A stretch of DNA of 64,000 bases. Origin: JACKAN01 sp964502735. GTDB lineage: Bacteria; Bdellovibrionota; Bdellovibrionia; Bdellovibrionales; UBA1609. Position numbers and translations under genes: made by a program. Positions 7,978-17,173 of the stretch are shown here, in pieces. The stretch lies in the NCBI GenBank assembly GCA_964502735.1, contig CAZCYD010000002.1:78441-142440 (forward strand), in the 5' to 3' direction. Numbering within the stretch: the stretch's first letter is position 1; the number at the start of each line of letters is the position of its first letter. Below the pieces are notes generated by a model. That model searched no databases. It was not told the DNA's origin and saw nothing but the letters and a program-made list of their open reading frames with translations.

Positions 7978-8712
7978 TTATTTTCTCACTTTGCGTTTCT
8001 TTAATAAATAAAAACCAACTGCAAAGAGAATTAAAGCTATAGCTAGAGCTTTGGTTTGGGCATCAGATAAGCCAGAGGTGTTTTCCTCTGGAAAGCCGTC
8101 TCCAATAGGGTTTAGAGGATCGGAGAGTGAAGCGCCATAAGTTCCTGACATGGGATTGGCTCCACCACCAGGCCTTGCTGTTCCGGCGAGTCCTTGTTGG
8201 AGCTGGGGCGGAGTTACCCTAAGGCTTTGTATTGCTTTAAAAAAATCGTGAGAGTATTTAGTGTAATGCTCTTTGTGTCCGCTGAAGGTAACAAGAATAG
8301 CAATTTGATCCTTTGTGGTGGCAAGATAACGAGTGTAATAGTTGTCAACTTCTGCATTGATATGAAGTCCATCTACCCAGGGGTGACCATTTATTTGAAC
8401 TTTTTTAACAGTATAGACATGAGAACTAATTTGTTTTCCCGTTTTGGTAGTAAAGGGTCGCTTTTCTTTTAAGTAGGCTTCATATTGAGCCAAAGTGTCA
8501 GTAGGTCCCTTCTCCTTAGCCGTTAAGACAATCATGGCTTCTTTTACTTTTTGATTGTACTTGCTTACGCAGTACCATTCAGTAACCTCAGTTTTGCATT
8601 GCCAATGAGGGGGGAGTTCAAAACTTAGATAGGAGTTTTTAAATAATTCGCAGTGGCCATAATGTGGTAGTAATAAAATCACGAGCCAGATGGAATAGAT
8701 AAGTTTGTGCAT
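7978..8712 (-). CDS. Exported single-pass membrane protein, paralogue of downstream neighbour
   Basis: A 244-residue protein: signal peptide ending near HYGHC, a periplasmic domain with a WQC..WYC pair, a Gly/Pro-rich linker (about residues 170-205) and a C-terminal transmembrane helix followed by KKRKVRK. The sequence is a diverged duplicate of the adjacent gene at 7286-7975. The topology (large outside domain, basic cytoplasmic tip) suggests a membrane-tethered periplasmic factor. No family was recognised. Confidence 0.72.
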   Translation of the reverse strand: MHKLIYSIWLVILLLPHYGHCELFKNSYLSFELPPHWQCKTEVTEWYCVSKYNQKVKEAMIVLTAKEKGPTDTLAQYEAYLKEKRPFTTKTGKQISSHVYTVKKVQINGHPWVDGLHINAEVDNYYTRYLATTKDQIAILVTFSGHKEHYTKYSHDFFKAIQSLRVTPPQLQQGLAGTARPGGGANPMSGTYGASLSDPLNPIGDGFPEENTSGLSDAQTKALAIALILFAVGFYLLKKRKVRK

Positions 8713-8794
8713 GCTTAGCTCTCCGCATAATTTCTAAATATCACTAAGTTTATCTTAATAGGGGGTACTTAGAGAAACTATTCTTAACCTTGTT

Positions 8795-10525
8795 TCAATT
8801 TGAGACAGGAAAGCCAGATAAAAGTATGGTTTTTTTTATTAAAAGAGGAGAAAGTGCATCAATATATCGACTCGACTGAGAGTACTCTTGTAAATCAGGG
8901 TTATATGCACCACTTTGAGTCAGTATCATCTTGACCTCTGACAAAGTTAAGTGGGGTTGTTGGCTCCAAACAAGTGCCGCAATTCCCGCAACCAGTGGAG
9001 AGGCCATAGATGTGCCGTAGAGTCCTTGGATAAGGATTTCAGCTGGGTTTTTAGCATAACTAGAAAAAAGAGGGAGTTCGCTGTCACCTCCTGGAGCGAT
9101 AACTGTTACGGAGTTGGCACCGTAGTTCGAATAGGGAGCCAATAGTAAGCTGTGGCTAGATCTTGCAGCGACAGAAATTATATTTTGATTTTGTAAGGAG
9201 GAGGGGTAGTTGGGAGTAAGGTCTGTATTCACCGGTAAACTAAAAAATGGGTCTCCATTTCCGGCAGCCACTGTCAACAATACATTTTTAGATTCGGCAT
9301 ACTCGACAGCCTCGATAAGTAAAGGGTGAGCTTCGTCATAGGTCCCAAAGGAGAGGTTGATTATGTTGGCTCCAGCATCTACCGAATAGTAGATGGCCCC
9401 GACTATACTGGCTAGGTCACCACCAAAGGGGCTCATAGCTTTAACAGCGAGATATTTTGACTCATTGGCTATACCAAATGTAGAGGCTGCAGCTAACCCT
9501 GTGACATGACTCCCATGTCCTTCGTCGTCAAATGGAAAGGGGTCGGTATTTACAAAATCATAGCCCAAATAGTCGTCTACAAAGCCGTTGTCATCATCAT
9601 CAATTTGGTTATTGGGAATCTCATTCTCGTTTATAAAGAGATTGGACGATAGATCTGGATGATTGTAGTTAACTCCACTGTCAATAATGGCAATCAGTTG
9701 ACCTTGTCCTCTTGAAATTTGCCAGGCTTCTTTAGCCTTCAACTCTTTTAGATGGTGAAATAAAGAGAGATCTGTAGACTTGGATGCACCTTCTTGAATC
9801 TTTGAAGGAAGAATATAATTTTCATTTTTTGTTACGCTGAATGTTTTGCTCTCAAGAGTGCAAAAATTATTCTCATCTTGTGAAAGAAGGGACACCGTTA
9901 TAAGCCCAAGTGCATCTGGGGTAAACTTCAGATTTTTACCTGTAGTTATTGTATTTTCCTGCCTAGAGTTTTTAGGACTCTCAATAGCCCAGGCATGCCT
10001 AAGAGTTCGGTTTTCAACAAGTTCCTTTGCTTTAAAATCAATTGTTGTGCCAAGCTCTACCGTGTCAGTTTGATTTGCGCTCATAACGAGGATTTTTGCA
10101 AAAGGAGTGGTTTGATTATTTTTACAGTCGGAGGGCTGGGGAGCTAAATCTGAAATTCGCGTTGCGAGTTTCTCAAAGTGTTTTATGGCAATGTCGCTTG
10201 TGGTTTTATCTCTTAGATTTTGTGATTGAAAAAAAATATTGTGATACACATTTTCTTTTCTGGTGACGGCAATAATTTGATCTTGAGTTAACCCATATAT
10301 TTCGTAAATATGGTGACTTGCATTGACAACTCTTATCTGGCTCTCCGGATATTTCGAGACAAGTTTTGCTATTTGCTCTTGACGAAGATTATTGACCACC
10401 CACCCGACTTGAGCTTGGTTTGTCGGTGCGCGGGTTTGAATCTGTTCTGGGCGAATCACCAACTTGTGATCACAGGCCGAGATGAATAACCCTAATAGAA
10501 AGACCCAGTAGTGTGAGTTTATCAT
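8795..10525 (-). CDS. Subtilisin-like (S8) serine protease, lipoprotein
   Basis: A 576-residue protein with a lipobox (FISAC, Cys18). An inhibitor-I9-like prodomain may occupy residues ~38-100 and an Ig-like insert ~145-232, followed by the S8 catalytic domain: Asp282 (IAIIDSGVNYNHPDL), His337 (EGHGSHVTG), oxyanion Asn423 (AAGNG) and Ser506 (YGTSMASP). An Asp-rich loop (IDDDDNGFVDD, residues ~308-318) resembles Ca-binding loops of this family. It is predicted as a surface or periplasmic protease maturing by autoprocessing. It is transcribed away from the LysR gene at 10770; a second S8 lipoprotein is at 53641-55506. Confidence 0.92.
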   Translation of the reverse strand: MINSHYWVFLLGLFISACDHKLVIRPEQIQTRAPTNQAQVGWVVNNLRQEQIAKLVSKYPESQIRVVNASHHIYEIYGLTQDQIIAVTRKENVYHNIFFQSQNLRDKTTSDIAIKHFEKLATRISDLAPQPSDCKNNQTTPFAKILVMSANQTDTVELGTTIDFKAKELVENRTLRHAWAIESPKNSRQENTITTGKNLKFTPDALGLITVSLLSQDENNFCTLESKTFSVTKNENYILPSKIQEGASKSTDLSLFHHLKELKAKEAWQISRGQGQLIAIIDSGVNYNHPDLSSNLFINENEIPNNQIDDDDNGFVDDYLGYDFVNTDPFPFDDEGHGSHVTGLAAASTFGIANESKYLAVKAMSPFGGDLASIVGAIYYSVDAGANIINLSFGTYDEAHPLLIEAVEYAESKNVLLTVAAGNGDPFFSLPVNTDLTPNYPSSLQNQNIISVAARSSHSLLLAPYSNYGANSVTVIAPGGDSELPLFSSYAKNPAEILIQGLYGTSMASPLVAGIAALVWSQQPHLTLSEVKMILTQSGAYNPDLQEYSQSSRYIDALSPLLIKKTILLSGFPVSN

Positions 10526-10769
10526 ATTCTCCCCCCTCCCCCGAAGAGTGAGCTTTGGAGACAGAGACTACCTCAATGAATAAATTTATTACAATTTAAA
10601 GTAATTTTTGCACAACATAAGAGGAGCTTATGTTGTTAAATTAACGAGTGATATCAGGATATTGAGAAAAAAGTTGGAAAAACCTGATAGTTTTTTTCAG
10701 ATATGTAAGAATAATTTTCACTATTGCAAGGCGTTAGTTCCGTATGAATTGGAAAAAAGGTATATTGGC

Positions 10770-11678
10770 TTGGTGAATTTACAGCAATTAACTACATTTT
10801 GTACCGTCCTCAATGAGGGGAGTATGACTGCCGCAGCAGACAAACTCTATTTGACGCAACCTGCGGTTAGCCAGCAAATTAGAAGTCTAGAAGAAGAACT
10901 CAATACGGCCTTACTAGTTAGGGGAGTTCGACAAGTTAAAGCGACAATGCAGGGACAGCTTCTTTACGACTATGCGAAGAAGATTCTCCATTTAACACAA
11001 CAAGCAGAAGTGGCCGTGCAAACTATGTCGCAGCAAGTTTCTGGTAATCTCAACATTGGTACCGAAAACTCATTAGGGCTCTATATGATTAGCCCAATAA
11101 TCGGCATGTTCTTAAAGCACAACTCAAATCTCAAGATCAAGCTGGTTTACGGCTCATATCAGGAAATTTTGCGTAAAATGCGGGAAGGCTCCGTGGACTT
11201 AACAGTTCTTCCTGAGATCACAACTGGTGACAGTCAAGATTTAAAACAATTTGAAAGTCGATTTTTGTTAAAAGATCAGATGGTTTTGGTAGGGGCTGGT
11301 CGCGACAGCTCATTACCCATAAAAATCGAGATAAAAGATCTTAATATTAAGCCCATAATCCTTTATTCGGAAATGTATAAAAAGTTTCATGATGATTTGA
11401 ATCAAAAAATTAGAGAAAATAATTTGTTTATTAAACCTACATTTGAGTCTGATAATGTGGGGACTCTTAAGAGAGTTATTGAGTCGGGATTGGGTTGGGG
11501 ATTTATGCCCGAGCATAGTATTCGCAAACAATTGAGATCAGGAAGGTTAACTCAGGTTCAAGTGGATGAAATTAGTGGTTTAACAAATATCAATATGTAT
11601 TTTAAATCTACGGCTGAATACAAGAAAATTGCAGATGTATTTTACAGGGCTATTCAGCAGCAAGCCATTAGTAAGTAA
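10770..11678 (+). CDS. LysR-type transcriptional regulator
   Basis: About 302 residues: an N-terminal winged helix-turn-helix (NLQQLTTFCTVLNEGSMTAA then LYLTQPAVSQQIRSLEEEL) and a periplasmic-binding-like effector domain. The frame is open back to 10608, but the family begins at NLQQL. The TTG at 10770 has AAGG at 10757-10760; GTG 10773 is the alternative. LysR regulators often control the divergent neighbour, here the S8 protease gene starting at 10525; this is inference only. The effector is unknown. Confidence 0.85.
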   Translation: MVNLQQLTTFCTVLNEGSMTAAADKLYLTQPAVSQQIRSLEEELNTALLVRGVRQVKATMQGQLLYDYAKKILHLTQQAEVAVQTMSQQVSGNLNIGTENSLGLYMISPIIGMFLKHNSNLKIKLVYGSYQEILRKMREGSVDLTVLPEITTGDSQDLKQFESRFLLKDQMVLVGAGRDSSLPIKIEIKDLNIKPIILYSEMYKKFHDDLNQKIRENNLFIKPTFESDNVGTLKRVIESGLGWGFMPEHSIRKQLRSGRLTQVQVDEISGLTNINMYFKSTAEYKKIADVFYRAIQQQAISK

Positions 11679-11696
11679 GTAGTGATATTCAAATCT

Positions 11697-12539
11697 CTAT
11701 AAAATCACACCGAATGGAATTCCTTGGCGCGAGGCTACGATTTTAATAATCTCGGCGGCAGTTTCTTCAAGAGCTCTATCTGTAACATTAAACACGGGCC
11801 ATCTACGATTCTGTTTGTAGACACTTAATGCATAATCTATTTCTTGGCTGATGTGACTTAGGCTTGCATATTCACCAGCCGGGTCTTGACCGAACTTTTC
11901 TAGACGTTTTCTTCTAATTCTCAATAAACTATCTGTATCGATTATAAGTCCTACTATTTTTTTCTGATCAATTTTGAAAATTTCGTCGGGCAATTTTTGA
12001 TTATACACCAAGGGAATATTGGCAACTTTCCAACCCTTATGTGATAAAAAAATGGAAAGGGGAGTTTTGCTAGTTCGACTTATGCCGACTAGGACAATGT
12101 CTGCCATGTCAAGATCCGTAAGTAGTTTCCCATCGTCATGTTTAACGGTGTATTCAATGGCTTCAATTCTTTTAAAATAGCGCTCATCTACAGAGCGAAG
12201 GAGTCCCGCTCTTTTTGTTGAGTTATCTTCTCCAAAGTAGAGATTAAGATCTTCAAGAATTGGTCCCAATAAGTCTATGTGTAAGATTCCCTTGTTAGCG
12301 CAAGACTCCTTAATTTTTAAACGAAGCCCTTCGCTAACAACGGTGTGAACGACAAGGCCTTGATTGACAAAAACTTGCTCGACAGCACTATCTACCTGCT
12401 CTTCAGTTCGTATATTTTTGCAGCGAATGATATTGGCATTAATATTGGGGTATTGAACCAATGCTGCCCGAATCATTGTCATAGCGGTTTCACCAGTGCC
12501 GTCTGAAATTATGTAAATTGTCTTGTCAGAATTTGTCAT
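11697..12539 (-). CDS. ppsR: Bifunctional kinase/pyrophosphorylase regulating PEP synthase or PPDK (DUF299)
   Basis: A 280-residue protein matching the PpsR/PDRP family: N-terminal YIISDGTGETA and the P-loop VGISRTSKTPLS (residues ~151-162) followed by KVANIPLVYN. The family switches PEP synthetase or pyruvate phosphate dikinase off by ADP-dependent phosphorylation and on by Pi-dependent dephosphorylation. Whether the target is PpsA or PPDK cannot be told; neither gene is in the window. It is the last gene of the nrdR-nusB-orphan-ppsR operon and starts directly after the orphan's stop. Confidence 0.9.
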   Translation of the reverse strand: MTNSDKTIYIISDGTGETAMTMIRAALVQYPNINANIIRCKNIRTEEQVDSAVEQVFVNQGLVVHTVVSEGLRLKIKESCANKGILHIDLLGPILEDLNLYFGEDNSTKRAGLLRSVDERYFKRIEAIEYTVKHDDGKLLTDLDMADIVLVGISRTSKTPLSIFLSHKGWKVANIPLVYNQKLPDEIFKIDQKKIVGLIIDTDSLLRIRRKRLEKFGQDPAGEYASLSHISQEIDYALSVYKQNRRWPVFNVTDRALEETAAEIIKIVASRQGIPFGVIL

Positions 12540-13037
12540 TTAAATAATGTGCGCCTGTTTTTGATTGGGAACAAGTGTAATATCAGCGGTTAAGTTTTTA
12601 TCTGGCCACAGACTCATAAAATCAACAATAGGAAAATTAACAGGAAGAAATATTCTAAAATTAGGTTTAAGTAGTTTTTTCCACACTTCAAAAATGCTTT
12701 CTACCCATTTCTGGAAATCATTGTCGTAGATAGGCACAATAACTATCATTTTACATGGTAAAAACTTTTCACAAGAGATCATTCTAAGTGTCGAAGTTTT
12801 ATTGTGGGCCCTTAGCTCCATATTGTACTCTTGAAGAAAACTAATAAACTCAGGAGTAACTTGAACGGGTTTGTGACTTTCAGTTTTAGAAATTAGAAAA
12901 TTCAAATACCAGTCTAATTTTTTTTTCCAATCGGACTCATGACCCTGGGGCATTATCCAAAGGGTCGAGCCAGGTCCTAGTGCTCCAGTTTGAAATAGAG
13001 TTTGTGGACCTTTTTGTGGTATAAAATTCTCACTCAT
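12540..13037 (-). CDS. Cytoplasmic protein of unknown function in nrdR-nusB operon
   Basis: A 165-residue protein starting MSENFIPQKG, with no signal peptide, moderately basic and rich in aromatics. An in-frame ATG at 13076 would give 13 more residues but overlaps nusB by 47 bases. The ATG at 13037 overlaps the nusB stop by only 8 bases (ATGAGTGA), so it is preferred. No family was recognised. Its position between nusB and ppsR and the short overlaps indicate co-expression. Confidence 0.65.
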   Translation of the reverse strand: MSENFIPQKGPQTLFQTGALGPGSTLWIMPQGHESDWKKKLDWYLNFLISKTESHKPVQVTPEFISFLQEYNMELRAHNKTSTLRMISCEKFLPCKMIVIVPIYDNDFQKWVESIFEVWKKLLKPNFRIFLPVNFPIVDFMSLWPDKNLTADITLVPNQKQAHII

Positions 13038-13470
13038 ACTGAGGGGAGTCCTTGGCGGCTTGATCCAAAATGCCATTTATAAAACTGGCAGAGTCTTCAG
13101 ATCCAAATTTTTTCGCTATTTCTACGGCTTCATTAATTATGACACTAATGGGTACTTCGTTAGAAAGGTATTTAATTTCTACAATGGCAAAACGGAGGAT
13201 GTTTTTATCAACGCCTCCCATTCTTGCGAGGGTCCAGTTTCGACTTAAAGACTGTATGGTTTCATCAATTTGAGAGGCTTTCTGATCGTAATGTTTAGCA
13301 ATTTTCTCTGAAAATTCATAAACTTCGGGTTCAATGGCAAAAATACTTTTTAGACGATTTAAGGACTCCAGCAGACTCTGGCATTTAATGTAGTCTTGCT
13401 GAAAAAGGGCTTGTAAAATGAGTTCTCTAGATTGTCTTCTTTTGGAACTCTTAGTGTTTGAAAAATTCAT
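13030..13470 (-). CDS. nusB: Transcription antitermination factor NusB
   Basis: A 146-residue all-helical protein with the NusB start RRQSRELILQALFQQDY and the C-terminal EVPISVIINEAVEIAKKFG then SASFINGILDQAA block. NusB binds boxA RNA with NusE (S10) for rRNA antitermination. Its start overlaps the nrdR stop by four bases. Confidence 0.95.
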   Translation of the reverse strand: MNFSNTKSSKRRQSRELILQALFQQDYIKCQSLLESLNRLKSIFAIEPEVYEFSEKIAKHYDQKASQIDETIQSLSRNWTLARMGGVDKNILRFAIVEIKYLSNEVPISVIINEAVEIAKKFGSEDSASFINGILDQAAKDSPQYE

Positions 13471-13922
13471 ACTTGAGTTGTGCTTTCAGATTCAAGAGTT
13501 TTAACAAATTCATGAATATCTTTAAATGTTTTGTAGACACTGGCAAATCTCACATAAGCCACGTCGTCAGTTTTTCTAAGCTCTTCCATAACCCAATGCC
13601 CTATTCTTGTCGAGTGAATCTCGTTTTCTTGATTATCTACAACTTTTTGACAAATTCGCTCAACAATAGACTCAATTTTTGGTAGAGAGACATCTCTTTT
13701 CATACAGGCAAGTTGTAAGCCTCTACGGAGTTTACTTTTGTCAAAAGGTTCTCGTCGCCCATCTTTTTTAATGACATGAGGGAGGCTCTTTAAAATAATT
13801 TCCAGGGTTGTAAAGCGATTTTTACATTCGAGGCACTCTCTACGCCTGCGAATACCTCCATCTTTTTGAATTCTTGTATCTAAAACTCGGTTGTTGTCGT
13901 TTTCGCAGCTAGGACATTTCAT
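13467..13922 (-). CDS. nrdR: Transcriptional repressor NrdR
   Basis: A 151-residue protein with a zinc ribbon (Cys3, Cys6, Cys30, Cys33) followed by an ATP-cone domain (VIKKDGRREPFDKSKLRRGL). NrdR senses ATP/dATP and represses ribonucleotide reductase genes. It is the first gene of the minus-strand operon nrdR-nusB-orphan-ppsR. No nrd genes or obvious NrdR boxes were noticed in the window. Confidence 0.96.
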   Translation of the reverse strand: MKCPSCENDNNRVLDTRIQKDGGIRRRRECLECKNRFTTLEIILKSLPHVIKKDGRREPFDKSKLRRGLQLACMKRDVSLPKIESIVERICQKVVDNQENEIHSTRIGHWVMEELRKTDDVAYVRFASVYKTFKDIHEFVKTLESESTTQV

Positions 13923-14104
13923 AATTAGAAAAATTTTTAGGATAGATTTTCAATGGGGTCAAGAAACGGCCTTCTTCTACTTGAAGAATCTCGTCAGCTA
14001 TGGCAGAACCTGTAATGCACTGTATCTATATTTTATTTATGAACCCCATGAAATATGGACGTCCCAAATAAAAGGGCCCCTGAATCGTGGGTTGTGGAGT
14101 TCTC

Positions 14105-14764
14105 ATGAGGATTTTTGCGATTTCATTTGTGGCTTTGTGTCTTTATTCGTGCGGAATGCAGCCCTTGCTGGCCAGCAAGATCAGCCAGACTCAAACAGGT
14201 AAGTCTGAGGCGGATAAGTACTTTACAAAAAGGTCCAAGAACAACAGATCTGCGCCAAAGGGTGAGGTCCGGGGACCATCGGGCGTGGGGGCTCCTAGAT
14301 ACCTAGCACTTCAGTTTGGTTTGTTTACTAGCGAAGACACTTACAGATGGGGAAAAGAAAATAAAGACAATGTCGGACAATATCTTGTTGGAGTGACATA
14401 TAGAATGGGGGAGTGGACAAACTCTATGGACCTTGCATTGAGGGCCGATGTCGTCTCTTACAAAATGGATGGCAGGGAGCCCATTAAATTGAGTTTAATG
14501 CCTATAGTGACATTTCCCGATGCCCGTTCAGGTTTTCCACTATACTTTGGTGCAGGGCTTGGTTTAGGTGTGTTTTTTAAGCAATTGGACAACGAGTCCG
14601 CTTTGTCTTTTGACAACCAACTTTTGGTGGGAACACGGTTTTTTAATTTAATTGAAGGTTTGGGGTTGATATTTGAAGTCGGCCTTAAGAACCAACTTTT
14701 AATTCTGTCTGATGGGCAACACAACGGGGTTTACGGATCGTTTGGTGGAGTGTTCGTTTTTTAA
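14105..14764 (+). CDS. Outer-membrane beta-barrel-like lipoprotein
   Basis: About 219 residues with a lipobox (ALCLYSC, Cys16), a disordered Lys/Arg/Ser-rich linker to ~residue 60, then alternating amphipathic strands ending GVYGSFGGVFVF, an aromatic C-terminus as in OM barrels. GTG 14087 is in frame, but GGAG at 14096-14099, five bases before ATG 14105, and the lipobox position decide the start. The stop overlaps the methyltransferase start (TAATG). No specific family was recognised. Confidence 0.65.
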   Translation: MRIFAISFVALCLYSCGMQPLLASKISQTQTGKSEADKYFTKRSKNNRSAPKGEVRGPSGVGAPRYLALQFGLFTSEDTYRWGKENKDNVGQYLVGVTYRMGEWTNSMDLALRADVVSYKMDGREPIKLSLMPIVTFPDARSGFPLYFGAGLGLGVFFKQLDNESALSFDNQLLVGTRFFNLIEGLGLIFEVGLKNQLLILSDGQHNGVYGSFGGVFVF

Positions 14765-15984
14765 TGGAAAAATTTATTCGTTGGCCGCAAATGGCTGCAG
14801 TAGTTAAAATACTCAGAGAGGTATTTGAAGAACATAAATACTCCGACAAGATTTTAGAAAAAGAATTTAAAATAAATAAAAAATGGGGGGCCAATGACCG
14901 TAGGGTCATTGCCGAGGCGACCTATGATATCTTGAGATGGTGGCGCAGACTCCACTTTTATTTGAATATGGATTGGACGAGTAAGAAATCGAGTGGGGAT
15001 TATTGGCGCTTGACACTGACCTGGATGTGCTGGAGAGGATATCAGGCTCCCTCTTGGGAAGTGGCAAAAGATTTTGATTGGCAGTGGGTTGTAAACAGAA
15101 TAGCTACGCATGAGCCCGCAGCCGCTGATAAGCATTCAGTACCGGATGATCTTTATGCTCTTGGGAGTTCTGAACTTTTAGATAAATGGGAATCGTATTT
15201 GAGTGTACTCAACGAGCAGGCACCAGTTTTTTTAAGGACAAACACCATTAAGATAAACCGGGAAAATCTTTTAGAAGGATTAAAGTCAGAGGGGGTGGAG
15301 GTTGCACCTTCGGAAGGTGAGAGCGCCATTGTACTGACTAAACGATCCAATGTTTTTCTGACTGAGAGTTTTAAGAAGGGTTATTTTGAAGTGCAAGACA
15401 TAGGTTCTCAGGCTATTTCTAGATTTGTAGACCCTAAACCTGGGGATAGGGTTATTGATGCTTGTGCGGGAGCTGGCGGTAAAAGTTTACATATGGCCGC
15501 ACTAATGAAAAACAAAGGGAAAATTATCGCTTTAGACATTCATGATTGGAAGTTGAAAGAGCTTGCCAAAAGAGCTAAACGTGGAGGGGTTGACGTTATT
15601 GAATGTAGAAGCTTGGCCGAAACAAAAGCGGTAAAAAGACTTGCGGGTCAAGCGGATAAGCTTTTGTTGGATGTGCCGTGTACAGGACTGGGGGTTTTGA
15701 AAAGGAATCCCGACACAAAGTGGAAATTCAGTCTAGAAAAGTTTAGAGACATATGTGGCTTACAACAAGATATCTTACAGCAATATAGTCATATGGTAAA
15801 GGTTGGTGGGGAGATGGTTTATTCCACGTGTAGCATTCTTCCTTCTGAAAACCAAAATCAAGTGGAGTCTTTTTTAAATTCTGACGTTGGAAAAAACTGG
15901 GCTCCTCTTGCAGAAAAAATCTTGCCTCCAATGTCAAATGGGAATGACGGCTTCTACATGTCTAAGTTAATTAGAAAGGAATAG
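14764..15984 (+). CDS. RsmB-type rRNA/tRNA cytosine-C5 methyltransferase
   Basis: A 406-residue protein. The N-terminal ~125 residues are a NusB-like RNA-binding domain. The SAM-binding motif DACAGAGGKSLHMA is at ~232-245, with two catalytic cysteines: Cys306 in the DVPCTGLG motif and Cys356 in YSTCSILP. This is the Nop2/Sun (RsmB/F) m5C methyltransferase layout; RsmB methylates 16S rRNA C967 in E. coli. The exact target here is not provable. It is coupled to the upstream OM lipoprotein by a one-base overlap. Confidence 0.9.
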   Translation: MEKFIRWPQMAAVVKILREVFEEHKYSDKILEKEFKINKKWGANDRRVIAEATYDILRWWRRLHFYLNMDWTSKKSSGDYWRLTLTWMCWRGYQAPSWEVAKDFDWQWVVNRIATHEPAAADKHSVPDDLYALGSSELLDKWESYLSVLNEQAPVFLRTNTIKINRENLLEGLKSEGVEVAPSEGESAIVLTKRSNVFLTESFKKGYFEVQDIGSQAISRFVDPKPGDRVIDACAGAGGKSLHMAALMKNKGKIIALDIHDWKLKELAKRAKRGGVDVIECRSLAETKAVKRLAGQADKLLLDVPCTGLGVLKRNPDTKWKFSLEKFRDICGLQQDILQQYSHMVKVGGEMVYSTCSILPSENQNQVESFLNSDVGKNWAPLAEKILPPMSNGNDGFYMSKLIRKE

Positions 15985-16040
15985 TTGAAGTCACAAACTT
16001 CAGAAATTTGTAAAAAAAGAAATAATTTTAGTGCTACATT

Positions 16041-16937
16041 TTATATTGAAACTGAGGAAGTCGGTGTCAGCCAATTCGTTATAATTTCAGTATAGTCAAA
16101 GCTGGGGTCCAGTTGCTCTGTGTATTCAAGTGTTGGTTGGATTAGTGATTCAGGCTGATCTATAAAATTTGTAAAAGCTGTTCGAACAGAGTCTAAAACA
16201 ATTTTGCTCGACGGGTTCACGTCAGGGTAAAGAATGTTTAGGCGAACGGCAACTTCTGCGATCTGTGCCGCTATGTAGTCGACCTCTCCAATATTTGCAG
16301 CCTTTTTTGCATCATAGAGAGACTGAGTGACAGTTTTAAGATAATCTCTAATAACATTGCGAGACATTTGAGCGTTGAGGCTCAGAGATCTATTAGTACG
16401 AAAATATTGCTGCTCCAGAAAGCTGTGTGATTTGTCATTTTCTTGGTGTTGACCAGTGGCTTTATAGGCCATAGCTCTTATCTTGGACTGTAGAGGTTCC
16501 CAGAATGGTGCCCCCACTACATAGACTCCCAAACTGGTAATTTGACTTAAGAATGTGGCAACAAAGTAGGAAAGTGCAGGGTTGCTTTCACCTGTGAGGC
16601 TGGCGAGAACAGCGGCAACAGAGGACGAACTCAGCATAATGGCGGCAATCGCGGCGTAGGCTTTTCCTTTGGTGTCAATTAAATGATCAAAAACAGTTTT
16701 GTGCACAAAATCAGTTTGGCAGCCTTGTTGAGGGCTACATTTTTCTTCTAACTGAGCAGAGATAGACAAACTGGCTTCAAGGATCTGTTCGTCATTAGAT
16801 TCGTGGAACAGTTTGCTGTTGGACGCGGCCTTAATTAGATTTTCATTGCAGGAAGAAGGAGCCGACTGAAGAGTTGTGGCAACCGAGGTTAGAACAAGTA
16901 TAAAAACAACAAACCATGATATGAAGCCAAATCGCAT
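16041..16937 (-). CDS. Exported protein of unknown function with two internal hydrophobic helices
   Basis: A 298-residue protein: N-terminal signal segment (residues ~5-26), Cys-containing start of the mature part (SAPSSCNENL), an N-terminal region with a CSPQQGC pair, then two hydrophobic segments (~92-112 and ~120-145) and a helical C-terminal domain. No family was recognised. It is convergent with the RsmB gene and isolated from other genes on its strand, hence probably monocistronic. Confidence 0.65.
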   Translation of the reverse strand: MRFGFISWFVVFILVLTSVATTLQSAPSSCNENLIKAASNSKLFHESNDEQILEASLSISAQLEEKCSPQQGCQTDFVHKTVFDHLIDTKGKAYAAIAAIMLSSSSVAAVLASLTGESNPALSYFVATFLSQITSLGVYVVGAPFWEPLQSKIRAMAYKATGQHQENDKSHSFLEQQYFRTNRSLSLNAQMSRNVIRDYLKTVTQSLYDAKKAANIGEVDYIAAQIAEVAVRLNILYPDVNPSSKIVLDSVRTAFTNFIDQPESLIQPTLEYTEQLDPSFDYTEIITNWLTPTSSVSI

Positions 16938-17173
16938 TGGAACTTTTTATTGATCTCACAATTTAAAGTCAATTTATAGAGGAAGGGAACGAAGAGTGAC
17001 ACTTTCGGTCACATATTTTGAAAGCTATTCTCAAAAAACCTCTGTATGAGGGCTCAAAATCAAATTATAGAACTCTAATGTCAATTCGAGAGTGGATGAC
17101 TTCTTGCTTAAAAAAATATGTCACTTAGAGGTTGAGGCTAGTGGCAGGACAATGTATTGAAGGGGAAGGTAAG

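Noticed and set aside
10608..10769. 54-codon N-terminal extension of the LysR regulator
   Set aside because: The helix-turn-helix of this family starts at the N-terminus, and the extension has no recognisable feature; the TTG/GTG start near 10770 is preferred.
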